Source of the DNA: Salminus brasiliensis
Taxonomy: Eukaryota > Chordata > Actinopteri > Characiformes > Bryconidae
Assembly (NCBI RefSeq): GCF_030463535.1
Contig: NC_132878.1
Coordinates: 31,476,261 to 31,540,260, forward strand
Direction of reading: 5' to 3'
Length of the DNA: 64,000 nt
The notes beneath the pieces were generated by a model that was not told the origin of the DNA, ran no database searches, and was given only the letters and a program-made list of their open reading frames with translations. This document shows positions 46,806 to 60,112 of the stretch, piece by piece. The stretch's first letter is position 1. The number at the start of each line of letters is the position of its first letter. Made by a program: the position numbers and the translations under genes.

Positions 46806-48437
46806 GAGAGAGAGAGAGAGACTCGGTATAAGAGATACATAATTGAATGTAGGAACACATTACATCCATATAGTGGTTATATATAATATAACATAGTATA
46901 ATAAGTGGTTATATATTACATTCTATACATATTCGACTGGTGTTAAAAAATGGGAAATACAGTTTGGACCACCAGCCCTCGAACAGCCAGTGAAGTCGTA
47001 TTGACAAGTGGGAAACTTGGGAGTGCTGATGGTACACGAGGGTTTACAAGATATGACGTACATAGCGACCTTTGACCTTTTCCGTATGTTTTTAAATAAT
47101 TATTTTTTTTCTTTTTGTAATTCATTTATGTTTTACTCTTCAATGCTCAGCAGATCTTAATTAATTCTGCTTGTGGTCGACCCCATGCCGTTGTTATGTG
47201 CTACGCTTTAGTGGGCGGATCTTCCGATGAGCTCCCGAACGCAGCTTTACTGCAGACTGGACAAAGTGAAGAAATCCCACTTTCACTTGTCCTTTATTTT
47301 GTTAAACATTCTGTAATATTGCCTTGTAATTGTATTTACAAGAACTACATTAACAGGTAAAGTTCAGAGTGTTTTTTTTTTTTTTTTTGGGACGGGGTCA
47401 TCACCACTGTGCAGCTGACTGTGCTGAAGCTGCTGTACAAAGGGGTCTGAGCCTAAACCGCTCATGGACTCACTGGACACTCATGTGGTTTCTCCCCTGT
47501 GTGCACCAGCTTGTGCTTCTGCAAGTGAGCCAGCTGGGTAAAGTCCTTCCTGCAGGTCACACACCTGTATGGCCTCTCTCCACTGTGCACCCTCAGGTGG
47601 ACCTGAAATAGAGAGAGACCTCTTCACCATCAGTAGGGGGATATAGTGGTGTAGACACCCATATCTACCCATCTGTGCTGTCTGAAGCCTAATTAATCAT
47701 TCTTTTAGCTTTTAACATCTCACGTCACACATTGATAAATCTGTTTCCTTAGCTGACTCACTAACCTTCAGGTTGGACAGCTGACTAAAGTTCTTGCCGC
47801 AGATGTTACAGTCGTACCGGAGCTTTCCGTTCTGCTTCTTTAATGGGTACGGCCGTTTCCTGACCCCTGTGTCCTTGTTTCCCCTATTGGTGCTCAGATC
47901 TGAGGCCTCCCTGGCCTGGGCTCCTCGGGGAGCTGAGTCAGATTTGAGACGGTCAGGGATGAGGGTTGTTTTCATGGCAAAAGAACCAGGACTGGATGGA
48001 GGACAGTGGCCACTTACATTACTAATTGCATTCACCTTTTGGGCGTCTACTGAACTAACAACCCTTGTTTCTTTGATCTTATTGGTTAGAATTATGCAGG
48101 TGTGAGGCAAGATCCTGAAGGTTTGGTGGGCCAGCACGGGATGAGAAAAGAGTGAAATATGCCGATAAAAGGGTTGTTGTGTGTTGGCAGCATAGTAAGG
48201 CCGTAACTGTCCACCAATGTAAGGTGCTGTTTTAATGACTGAGGACAGGGCCAGGCCATTTGTAGGGGTCAGTAGTTCAGGGGTGTACATTGCTCTGTAT
48301 GTGCTGGGGAGTGTGAGGTAACCCTCTCTCAAATGAAGGGATGATTTACAGCATGCAGAATAGCAATCCTTCTCTAGGATGTCAGACACAGTGTGACCTT
48401 TCTTTTTCATCATCCTCATCATGGCTGGACTTGACAT
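46652..48437 (-). CDS. PRDM1/Blimp-1-like zinc-finger protein lacking a recognisable PR domain
   Basis: Three coding exons, 48437-47766, 47602-47474 and 46747-46652, join in phase 0 to give 298 residues. [11 protein letters not shown] and the following fingers match PRDM1 (Blimp-1) closely, a transcriptional repressor that binds DNA through fingers 1-2. Finger 1 is C210, C213, H226, H230; finger 2 is C238, C241, H254, H258, with the HSGERPY and HTGEKPH linkers. Finger 3 starts normally (C266, C269, H282) but its last ligand would be C288, after which the protein ends; PRDM1 fingers 4-5 are absent. Residues 1-195 show only a weak likeness to the PRDM1 middle region. The exon starts after an acceptor at 48463, and an in-frame TGA precedes the first Met, so no upstream PR exon joins in this frame. 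Position next to divergent prep matches human PRDM1-PREP. It could be a PRDM1 paralogue, a Hobit (ZNF683)-like gene or a decaying copy. Confidence 0.8.
46751..46821. repeat. (AG)n microsatellite forming the polypyrimidine tract of the last zinc-finger exon
   Basis: About 70 bases of AG on the plus strand, CT on the gene strand, end directly in the acceptor CAG of the exon 46747-46652. Confidence 0.95.
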
Positions 48438-49775
48438 TGATGAAGCGAGTCAAAGGCTTTGACCTGCAATGAGGAAAAACAACTAGGATTTGAACAGCAT
48501 CATTTTGTTATTTATGAGGTCAACTATCTGTTATAGATAACCTCAGTCTACTTTTATACAACCATTACATAATAATTTACTGTAAATGTGTTTCAGGTTC
48601 TTATTAAATTTCATTAGAGTTTCACTAAGAAGCAGATTCCCCGTAGATCTAAAATGTTTGCATGCTTTCCACACTAAATAAACAGACTGTTTTTGTTAAT
48701 GTACCTTTAAGGCTATTTGGAAGTACTCTGGATTGTGATTGGCTGCCCTGTATTGATTCTCAGAAAGTAGTCCAGGCTGTAAAGGCTACTGTACACCAGA
48801 CAATTCCAAAAACATAAAACTACTGCTGACTTGCAGCGTTGATGCTACCTGGCCATGTCCAGAGCGGCAGTGACCACAACACACCACTCAGCAGAGCCAG
48901 GGGGCCAGAACACAGACATCACTGTCACAGCTGGCACAAAATACAGAAGCTGGGTAGACATTTCACATGGTAGGTTGCGTAAACACCACATGTGGTCCAG
49001 ATCTTAAATGCCATGACAAGCCTCAAATGCGGCTGCTAACAGCTGAGCCAGGTTTGGCCCACAGCATACTTTCCGTTGCCATAACTGTCCCATAAGTGCC
49101 CTAACTGAGGCGTTTATGGCCCAGAATTACCTGCTGTCCACTATCTGGGACACAATTTATCAAGGCATCAGTCAGTTAATATAGTACAGGCCAATGAAAG
49201 TACAGCGACTAAGAGTCTAAATTCATTTCTGATGCAACCAGTGAGTGATGCAACCATTTTTTTCCCCCATGCTAATAGGAAACTGTATAAACAAAACATA
49301 TTGTAAATATTGCAAAACAGATTGTGTGATTAAGATGAGGGAAAAAGAGCATTAGCAGCTGATGATGTAACTTTCGAGAGCTGGTGATGTGCTGTATGTA
49401 AGAGGTGGGTGGTGGGGGGATTATGGATTGTGGTACAGTGAAATTCTCAGTTTGACATTTCTTATGTCTTCTGACTTCTTAGCACCACAAAGAGTGAAAC
49501 AAACACAAAAATGCAATTAATTGCAATAACCTGCATTATGAGAGTGAATTTGATTGATCTGTTCACCTGGAGTGCAGAGTGCAGTGCTGAATGTGTTTGG
49601 TGTTCTGGAGAAATGAAAGTGTGTGATGCTAAGGAATAGAAAAGCGTACTAGTTTTAGAATATGTGTGAGTATGTGAGTGAGCATACAGATGTATACTGT
49701 GGTTTATTTGCTGACTCATTATTCAGGCTGGTGGGTAAACGGCTCTGAAATCATGATGTCTGTCTCTTTTGTGCG

Positions 49776-49783
<8 letters not shown>

Positions 49784-49826
<43 letters not shown>

Positions 49827-49830
49827 TCAC
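49784..49830. repeat. (TC)n microsatellite
   Basis: TC dinucleotide run of about 40 bases with a few interruptions at its right end. Confidence 0.9.
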
Positions 49831-50072
49831 TCTCCTGTCACTCTCTTTCTCTATCATATACTGTCATAGCCAAAAAATATATATATAACTATAATTTATA
49901 TTCACCTTCCATATAAAATTAGTGTGATTGGTGTGGAATGACTTCCTTGCTCTGCACTCTGTATGTGTGTGTGTGTGTCCTGTCAGCCACTTCCTTGCTG
50001 TGTCAGTAAATGCAGCAAATGTGCGTACTCTTACTGGCACAGAGGAATGATGTGTCATAGAAACCCAGCACA

Positions 50073-50120
<48 letters not shown>
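50073..50120. repeat. (CA)n microsatellite
   Basis: CA run of about 47 bases, followed shortly by a TG run at 50130-50149, so the two could pair. Confidence 0.9.
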
Positions 50121-50121
<1 letters not shown>

Positions 50122-50385
50122 TTATATGAGTGTGTGTGTGTGTGTGTGAACACCTGACAGTTCCAATACTATTTGTTACTTAAAAAAAAGGTTGTTTTTT
50201 TTTTTGCAAAAGCTAAACATCATATCTGTCTCATATTCGGCATCTGATATATATGATAAACGGACCTATACCTTAAGTCTAATCCTAAACCCAACTCAAA
50301 ACCTATATATGTATACATACATATATACACTTGCAACATCAACTATACATTGCTTCTTTTTTAAGGTTTTACTTACATACTCTGA

Positions 50386-50427
<42 letters not shown>

Positions 50428-52043
50428 GTCTGAGTCACAGGTGTGGGAATATTCACAATGTCGGATTTGAAGTCAAAGTGAAACTCCATGACACAGCGCA
50501 TGCACACACACATACACACCCAGCAGAAAGGATGTCAGGATGTGAGTGAAACTGTGGGCAGATGGTTGAGTGAGAGTGGAACACACTTACTGAATTAACG
50601 CCTTTCTGTGGTGATTCTGATTCTAGTACACACACACGATACACCCAATGCACGTTTGGTACACACAAAACACACACACCATTCACACAAAATGTACACA
50701 TGATACAATATACACATAATACACAGCATTCACACATAATATACACATAATACACAGACATGTCACATTATTTATATACACACATTACTATTGCCCACCC
50801 CCCTATGAGCAGAAGACAGTCACACATTCTGCTTTAAAGCATATAAACACCCTACACAAATACATATTACACACGCATATACATCACACATACACACATT
50901 ACACATATTACACACATACGCAAAGAGAATAGTGTATAAATATTCATTTTCATAGTATTCATATTATTACAGTGTGTGGATGATCTTTCACAGAGGTAGG
51001 CTGCTCAGCTTTGGCCTGCCGTGAAAGATGACAATGAACTGAAGAGAAATAAAGTCGCTTAAAGTTTTACACTCACGTTGACTTCAGTTGCTTTCAGGGC
51101 TTTTGACATTTCTTATTGTCTTCTACTCTCCTAGTGTCATTTTCAGCGGTTTTACAGTAACTGGATCCATTTTCACAGCTCCATGCACTGAGGTCTAACT
51201 ACAGTCCTTTATTATATTTTAGTCATTTAGATTTACTACTTATTTTCTGTATTCATTTCATGTGGTTACCATGGTAACAACCTCTTCATTGCTGTGTTAT
51301 AGGTTACATCTCTCAGTTTGGAGTTTTACTGTTTTACTTTTTTAGGGTTCGAAGTGAGAAGACTGTAACACACTTCAGTAGTTGTGGATGGATTAAGATG
51401 TTTTACTGTAGATTGTGTTTTTTACTTTTCAAAATCCTTACTTTTACTGGATAAAAGGGTTTAGACTACTCTACTCACCTGTTTTTAACAGGGATTGTAC
51501 CACCCTGTTATTGTTATTTCAGTATGATATTATGCCATTAGACAAAATGGAAACTGAACATTTGAGTCTCTGCTTTGCTATGTGTGTGTGTGTTTCCCTG
51601 TGGCTCAGTCACCTACTTTCTGTGTCAGTGAATGAAGCAGACACTTACGTTTACCAGCAACAGTAAAATTGTTTTATCATCATTGTACCATTGTTCTTAC
51701 TGCAGTTACTGAATATGAAGTGTTTTGATAAGCCCCTGAATAATCAGGCTGCAGGAGAATGAATCAATTAATGAATAAATGTATAATAAACATGAATAAA
51801 TGTGTTTTAAACTCACCTCGACTTTCAGCCAAACTGTGAATGTAGTTCTGGACCTGTGCACTTCTTCTTCGCGCTCTTTTTCTTACCCCCTCTGTCCCTT
51901 CTTTCTTCTTCAACATCTGGGTGTTTGAGTAGGAGTCTCTCTCACAGGTATTAATACAAACCCCCATACTCTCCTCTTCACTCCACCCCTTCCTCCCTCC
52001 ATCCCACCCCTTTGTCTCTGTTATGCACACTTTCACTTATTTG

Positions 52044-52075
<32 letters not shown>

Positions 52076-52149
52076 AGTACAGTAACTGTTAAATTTTTGT
52101 ATGTGCATACTTTTATTGTATTATTTAACATAGTTTTGTATAACAGCAC

Positions 52150-52860
52150 AAACACCCAGAATCAGAATCATTAGATTTAAATAAAAATTAGATTTAAAAT
52201 CGAAATCTGAATCTGTTGAAACTTTATTTTAGTCATTTTTCAAGTAAGAAGGTATTTATTATGGTCAGTGCTCTCACAAACGAAGGAAATGTAATGTAAT
52301 AATAAAATAAATAAAATAAATAGAAAATACACAACATACAATTAAAGTGTTCAACACATCTACATGTGGAAACCATAGAACAGCTAACATAAACAGAATC
52401 AAAATTAGAGTGTGTATCTAAGTCTAACTCAAAAGTAAAATCAGAAGCATAACTGTGATCCCAGTCAGAATATGAACCAGACTGAGAAGCAGAATTGGAA
52501 TTCCAATTAACATCAAAAGCAAAATCTGAATTAAAATTTAAAACTAGAATCAGAAGTAGTATCAAAATCAGATTCAGATTTAGGACTGGAACCAGAGTGT
52601 GATAATCTAATTAATAGAATTAGAAATCAATAGAATTAGTGGAATCATGATTGGAGTAAGTATTAAAATCATAACTATAATAAGAATCTGAATCAAATTT
52701 AGATTAAGAATTGTAATTCAACTTAGAATCAGAATGAGAATTAAAAATTAATATCAAAAGCAGAATATGAATTAGCACTACAACCAGAATCTGAATTAAA
52801 ACTAGTATCATCATCATAATTACAAAATGATCAGAACCAGAACCAGAATAATAACAGTCA
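52150..52860. repeat. Degenerate AATCAGAAT-type low-complexity tract
   Basis: Variants of AATCAGAATC and GAATTAGAATC recur irregularly over about 700 bases. A 110-residue open frame on the minus strand here is Asn/Ser/Asp-rich solely because of this repeat. Confidence 0.65.
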
Positions 52861-53082
52861 AATTATATAAAATAATCATATATAAAATATTTATTCTTAC
52901 AAGCAGAATGAATATAATACACACATATTGTAATAAAAAAATTATAAATGAAAGAAATTATCAAAATACAATATGAATATATCAAACTGTACGGGTTCAG
53001 CAGAGCATTAGGGCTGCTGCCATAATGGATTTGATATATAGAGAAAACTTGAGTCATGATGAGAACATTTGTTATTTCTCTC

Positions 53083-53123
<41 letters not shown>

Positions 53124-55825
53124 CCACTGCTGCTTCCTGTGACCTTTTCCCAACTGCACGGCCCGTGTGAACAAGCATATACTGCTGTGTATAGGTGTGC
53201 ATGGTGTTTCTATATCTTTCTGTATGAGTGTGTGAGCTCCTGTGCTCTCCCTAACCTTAACCACACACACACAGACACACACGACTAGCCCTACCCCAAT
53301 CTTAACCTCAGCAACCAAAAGGTCGGCTTTATCTATTTTTTTCTTTTAATAATAAAAGCTATGCCATTAAAGCATTTCATTTACTCTTGGAGAACAGCCA
53401 CAAGTCCCAGCAGCTACTAAATACTCAAAGTTCAATATTTCCCCTCTAACAACTGTACACGTGCACCAGCAAGGACATTTCTGTCTGACAGCAAGTGTCA
53501 GAGTGAGAGACTGACAGAGACTTCCTCCTTCCAGTCGGACAAAAAAACAAAAAACAAACAAACAAAAAAAAACATCATCAACTGGTCACTGGGGACAAGT
53601 GGCAAACCTATGACTATTAGAGATAGGTCTTCAGTTCGGACCACAGACATCAAAACGTGGCCAAATAATAATAAAAAAAGAGAACTCTATTCTCATCTGC
53701 TAGCATCGCTATGGGATTTTGGGAGTATATTAGCAGCAAGCTAATGGCGATGCATATGAACGTTGTTTGGCAGTTTGAGACAGTAGTTTGGTAGTTTTAT
53801 GAACATTTAATAAGATAAGAGATGTTCCATATTATCAATGTGAAGCTTGAGCAGGACAGACGTGAGCATATACATGAAGTTGCTTGTAGTGTATGTGTTT
53901 TACAGTGACTCTTTCAGTAAAGAGTGCTGGCACAGAGCTGCTTCAGTTTCTAACAACTGACTCAAACCTGCTCACACTCCTGCTCACATCCACAGCCAGA
54001 AATGTATCTAGAACCTTTAGTAGGTAAATAAGGTGAAAAAGAAATTGGTCCTAACCAAATAAAACACCTTATTATGCCTTATTAATTCTACTGTTGGTTA
54101 TTTGGCATGTAAGGCCTTCATCTCAGGTCCTAAAGTTCTAACCAATAAGAAAGCTTGCTAGGCTGTGTCTACTAGAAAACACACAGAAAAAAAAATCCTG
54201 AATAGTTGTCTGGTGGCTTCAAAAATGTAAAACATTTTGCTCTTAACCAAAACCACGATTTAATAGGACTTTAATACAACAGTATGCTTTAATATAGTCT
54301 TATTTCAATATTCTAGTTTGTTCTATTTTACCAAATGGGTCAAGTATATTTTATCAAATTTAAAATACAACAGAAAAAAAAAATATGCTCAGATAAATAG
54401 ATAAATTCATAGACCTCTGAAGTGTTGTAGAAGCTGGAGTCTCTTTGATGGAAACAAAAGGCATTTTAGAACATCACCGCTAACTTGTAATGCAACATTG
54501 ATATTACCAGATAAGCTAACACTCCTACGTTCTGAAATGATGGCAGATGAAACACTTTTTACAGAAGATTTACAGAATTTACAGATTGCAGAATGACAAC
54601 ACAACTCCAGTGCTTTAGTAGGCCTGTTCTGAAGGCCTAGAAAGCCCTTAGTGTCTCCATGACGCATAGATGTAGCACCATATACACAGAGCAAAGTGTG
54701 TACATCATATAACGACCCACGACCTACGAAGCCTACACACTATCACACAGTTCAGAAGCCTCAGACAGACTTAGCTGCATTGTACTGCAAACTCACACTT
54801 TGTGTGCAAATCCCAAAACCAGGAGTGGTTGCAAAACCACACTGACAAACAGCTCGCCGCCAAAACTCATTTTTCGCTTATTTTTTTACTCACACTTACC
54901 ATGTAATCTCTGAAATATGACCTTTTTTTCCAGTCACCGCCGCTGTCATCTTAGGCCTCTTCAATTTCAACATGTCTGTTTTCGCCTGCAGACAGTTTCA
55001 GTCTTTTTTTGACTTTCTGTCATCGTTGCTGTTGCTCAAACCCACAGAAGGCCGGGAACCAGCATCACAGATTACATCAGCTGTGTCTTTCTTTTTCTCT
55101 CTTTCTCTCTCGCTATCTCTCACAGTGACATATGGCCCTGAATGTTGACATGCTAGCTGCACATGCCCTTTTTACGAGTATGACCATGACCTTTAGGTTT
55201 TAGTCTCTTTCATTGGAAATGAATGTAGTGTATTGTATGTATTGGGGTTAAATAGGTTCACTGTGATGCATCAATATGATGGGTTAAATATGACCTATAA
55301 ACATTGTGATGCATCAGTCTGATGGTGTTTGCCCAACTACACTAAAAGTCAGTGTTTTTCTTTTTAGAAATTCAGTGTCTTAATACTTTTAAACATGTGG
55401 CTTAATACTTTTAATTCAGTGTCTTATTTACTTTTAAAGTAAAAAAAAAAAATTAAAATAAAATAAAATAAAATCTCCACCTAAATCCAAGTATGCAAAT
55501 GATTTCTTCTGTTTTTAGTGATGTTACAAAAGATAAATCTTAGCAATGTCAGGGACATTTTATATGATTTATTTAAAAGAAAGTTAAAATTGGCCATTTG
55601 TATTTTTGAGCCCACTTGTGGTGACATTTATAAATAATTTATGAATAGTTCTGACCAGAGGAGGATGGGTCCCCCTTGTGAGTCTGGGTTCCTCCCAAGG
55701 TTTCTTCCTCCAGGGAGTTTCATGTCTTCTTATGTTGTTGATTTCTTGTCTTTTTACTAATTACTGATTGTGTAAAGCTGATTTGTGACAATGCCATACT
55801 ATTTAAAAAGCAGTAAACAAAAAGG

Positions 55826-55893
<68 letters not shown>
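55826..55893. repeat. (TA)n microsatellite
   Basis: Uninterrupted TA run of about 67 bases. Confidence 0.95.
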
Positions 55894-55897
<4 letters not shown>

Positions 55898-56528
55898 CTG
55901 TTTATGTGATGCAATCTGCTGTGGTACAGCAGTGAGCTCACACACATAACGACGGGTCCGAAATCATCCACTACCTACTAATTCTGTTCCCTGTAATAGC
56001 GCTCGATATATAGTGAACTAGATTTACACATGTGGGACAGCAAATAAAATCAGGGTCAGGCCCAGCTTCAGAAAAGCATGAGGAAACAGTATATCATCAC
56101 TGTCATGCAAAAACTGTATTTCCATTTTTGCAGATTTTAGTTTTTTTAGATTTTTTTTTCAGATTTAAGATATGAGGCTTTGATCAATGTGCTTATTAAT
56201 CTCAATATTATTGTATATTATATTATATATACTTATATTATTATTCATTATGAACGTGATTAATATTTACCTTACTGTATCTATACCGCATTATAGGCGC
56301 TACGGTCTTGCCGGTGTCACGCTGCTGTATGTGTACATGGTCTTTCAGGCAGCAGGGGGCGCCAGCAAAACTACCACTGCCGTATTGCCACCGTTCCTCA
56401 GTTGCCGGTCCGCGAAGCTGTCTGCTATCAAACCACCCATTGTTTTCTAAGAATTCAGCTAAAACTCAGCAGACCTGAGCTGTGAAAGTGTTCCTGTCAC
56501 CGTGTGCACCGGACAGTCCTTTACGAGT

Positions 56529-57493
56529 ATGCCTTTCCAGTATCCAAACGTGTATCGAGATGAAGCGGTGGTGAGTCGCCGGTCTCCTACAGTCGCTCTA
56601 TCTGCAGCATCATCGCTGCTAAAGTCCAGCTAGCGCGGAGAATGAATGGCCGCTAACGCTAGCCGTAGCTCAGCCTGCTAGCCGGCGAACAGATGGAGGC
56701 TAACGTTAGCATTTGTTTGTTTTGGCAGAGCCTGGGTGGATGCTAACATGGCCGTTAGCTCGTTCTCAAAGCGAATGAATAGGCGGATGCTAACGTTAGC
56801 ATCTGCGCGAGTCGAGAGAGAAGGGTGGATGCTAACGTTAGCGTTAGCAAGGTTTTGTAGATGGTAGCTAGCTAGCTTAATGCTGCTAGCTAAAACCTTT
56901 GAAAGCTAAATTGACCACATTGCGGCCTAATCTACTCAAAAGCAAGACACTTAAATGATGGGTTTAATGTGTGTGAAGGAAAAGAGGAGACCTTTTATAC
57001 AAGATAATCATCCGGTAATGAAGCTGGGGCTTTAGAGCCACAGTGATGATGAAAACACAGCCATTATAGCTAGCTAGCTACATGATCACAGTATACAAGG
57101 TTCACGACATCACCTTCTACCATTTCATGTGAATAATAGGTGCAGTCTGATAAAAAAAAGAAAGAGAAACATGTCATATAAAACCAGATTAGTTTAGTGT
57201 TGGCAAACTGCTGCTGCTGTTGCATGGTGCTGGTCTGGTAGTGTAGTCCCAGACTCGGTGTCATGTATTCCAATAATACAACAGTATTATATTATATGTA
57301 AGATGATAGCTATGTAAGACAACTCTGAACACTCTGAGGAATGAGTGTTGTTTATTTATTGTGTTGCTGTGTGACACCAATGCCAGTGAGGGGAAGGGGA
57401 ATGTTTTGACATAATATTCTCACACTAAATTTAACCCTAAGTGCCTTTAAACAGCTCCTGTGGGGGGGGGGGGGGGGGGGGGGGGTGTTGATA

Positions 57494-57562
<69 letters not shown>

Positions 57563-60081
57563 GAATCTGATGTGTGTGGCTGGCTGTGTGTGTCATTAGG
57601 TGGATGACTACCATGGACGCAAGGTTCCTGACCCGTACAGCTGGCTGGAGGATTCAGACAGTGAGAAGACTCAGGTGAGTTGAAGCCGAGCAGTGCATTT
57701 CAAAAACTTGAGGCGATGAAGTAAATGAACAGTTAATTGTGGGCAAAGGTACTGACTAATAGAAGCTACGTTTCTTTATACAAATATAGCTTTATTAATA
57801 TACCATCCAAACCCACCAGTGGATTTACATGTGTGTTTGATATGGAATGCAAATTGTAGAGGCAAATCTCACTATCATTAATGGATAAAAAAAAAATGTA
57901 TATTATTGGTTGAAACTGTGGTAAAACAGTCTGTCAGGTACCAGACAGTGTATTCATAACACACTTTGTCTAATAATGTCTTAAAAAAATTGATCTCTTC
58001 TGACATCTGGTTCCGTTCACCACTACTGGGAACTATTCTGATAGTATCGACTTTGCTAAAATATTAAGTGTTTACTGTGTTATTCAGTGTTGCAAACCTT
58101 TAAAAGAATGAATGCAGTTCGCCTTCATAGTTGTTTTTTTCCTTGATGTTTATGATGATCGTAATCATTTGACAAGAGTCCAATTTCTCTTTTCACCCTC
58201 CACTGTGGTTTCCCGTCCCTCTCTCTCTTTCTTAGGCCTTTGTGAATGCTCAGAACCAGTTGACGTTGCCCTTCCTAGAGGAGTGTTCAGTCAGAGAGAT
58301 TTTCAAAGAGCGCATGACTGAACTCTACGACTATCCCAAATACAGCTGCCCCTTCAAGCGCGGGAATAGGTGACGTTTTGGAAAGATCTTAAATATCTTG
58401 AAGCTTTAAAAATTAAAATGGTCTGAGTTTAGGCCTGGGCGATATGGTAAAAATACTACATCACAGTGTTTAAAGACCTTTTTTTGCAATGCACAATATT
58501 TATCACAATACATGTGATCACTGACTTAAAACATCAGTAGCGACAGATTCTCCTAAACTGCTGTTCAGATAATCTCCTGTACTTCATACAGTGCTTTTTA
58601 TTCAGCATCTGCTGCACTTCATCTAACTAAACCAGTCTAATTACACTATTTGTAGTGAAACCTGCAGCCAATCAGTGTTTATTGAGCACTAACAGTATCC
58701 TCCATATGCTTAGAAAAGCATGTTATTATTACAACAACAAAATGTATCCCCATATGATAAAATATTGTCACATTGCCCAGCTCTATCTGGGTAAAATTTT
58801 TATTGTTTTCTTTTGTGTTTATGCTAGGTATTTTCACTTCTATAATACTGGCTTGCAGAACCAAAGTGTTCTCTACGTTCAGGAGAACCTGGAGGCAGAA
58901 CCGAGTGTGTTTCTCGACCCAAACACGTTCTCAGATGATGGAACTGTAGCTTTGCGAGGTAACTTGCTGTGTGACCTTTTCGGTTTTTAATCAGATCAAG
59001 CACAGCTGTAATCCAGAGGTTTGTGCCACTACTGCTTTTGTGTGGCTGGATGAATTGACTCTGTCAAGTGGATCTGGTGCAAAAATGAAATTAAAATGCT
59101 GTAAAGCAGTTTTTACATATGCTGCTCTTTCTATCCCTTTCTCTTCTCAGGTTATGCATTCTCAGAGGATGGTGAGTACCTGGCATACGGTACCAGTGCA
59201 AGCGGTTCTGACTGGGTGGAGATCCACTTCCTGCGAGTGGATGGAGCCACGGCTCTGGAGGACCGGCTGGAGAGAGTGAAGTTCAGCTGCATGTCCTGGA
59301 CCCATGATGGAAAAGGCCTATTCTACAATTCTTACCCTGAGCAGGAGGGCAAGAGTGACGGTAGCTAGCGTAGTTAAAAACACACAAATCACACACTCGC
59401 ACACACCCCTGGATGTGTGACAAAGTAAGAGGTCTTGCTTAGTTTTACCAAATGCTGGATGTTTTGTCTCAATATGGTTCATCCCTTATTAATTGGACAC
59501 ATCACTATTGGTACTTGTACTACATGCCTAACCTGCTCTGGGGCAGGTTCCTTTTGGGATCCTAGATCATAAACAGCTCTTGGACCAGTCAAGTCTATAC
59601 GTTTTTAAGCACTCGAGGACAGCTTTCAGATCATTATAATAATTATTAGGGGAATTTTCGAAATGTAAAACTAAACAAAATGAAAAAGAAATGATCACAT
59701 CTGACTGAGTAAACGCATGTATCCTGATTGGAGTTAAATAGTAATAACCTGTTGACAGATCTCTGCTGAAGCTGAGAGGTTTCACACTGACTGATCGAGA
59801 AGACACAAGAACCAGCATGATCTGAGCACTGACAGTATAATTAATTGTGGGCTCTAGACATGGGTCACTGTTGTTTTTATTTGCACTATAACTGCTTATT
59901 AGTGATCTTAATATAAAGTTGTATCTGTTACAAGTAAAACAAAATACAGATTTTTAGAACTGTCTGTCCACTTTTTTGTTAAAGAATTTCTTTTGATGCA
60001 AATGTGTTTCAGATAGCTTTCGTACATGCATCAATCAACATTATGCAATATTAATAATATTATATATATTATTATATATAT

Positions 60082-60112
<31 letters not shown>

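Larger units (their letters stand above)
48464..56450. other. Intergenic/5' region between the PRDM1-like gene and prep (head to head)
   Basis: Eight kilobases without a supported coding exon. I searched both strands for a PR domain and found none. The stretch is rich in simple repeats: TC (49784-49830), CA (50073-50120), TG (52045-52072), degenerate AATCAGAAT-like repeats (52150-52860), TC (53088-53115) and TA (55826-55893). A donor-like junction at 51816 could end a 5' untranslated exon of the PRDM1-like gene. Confidence 0.5.

Noticed and set aside
52233-52565. 110-residue minus-strand frame rich in Asn, Ser and Asp
   Set aside because: Composition is explained by the AATCAGAAT-type low-complexity tract.
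54407-54694. 95-residue minus-strand frame with several Cys
   Set aside because: Considered as a PR-domain or zinc-finger exon of the Blimp-1-like gene. Cys spacing and sequence fit neither.
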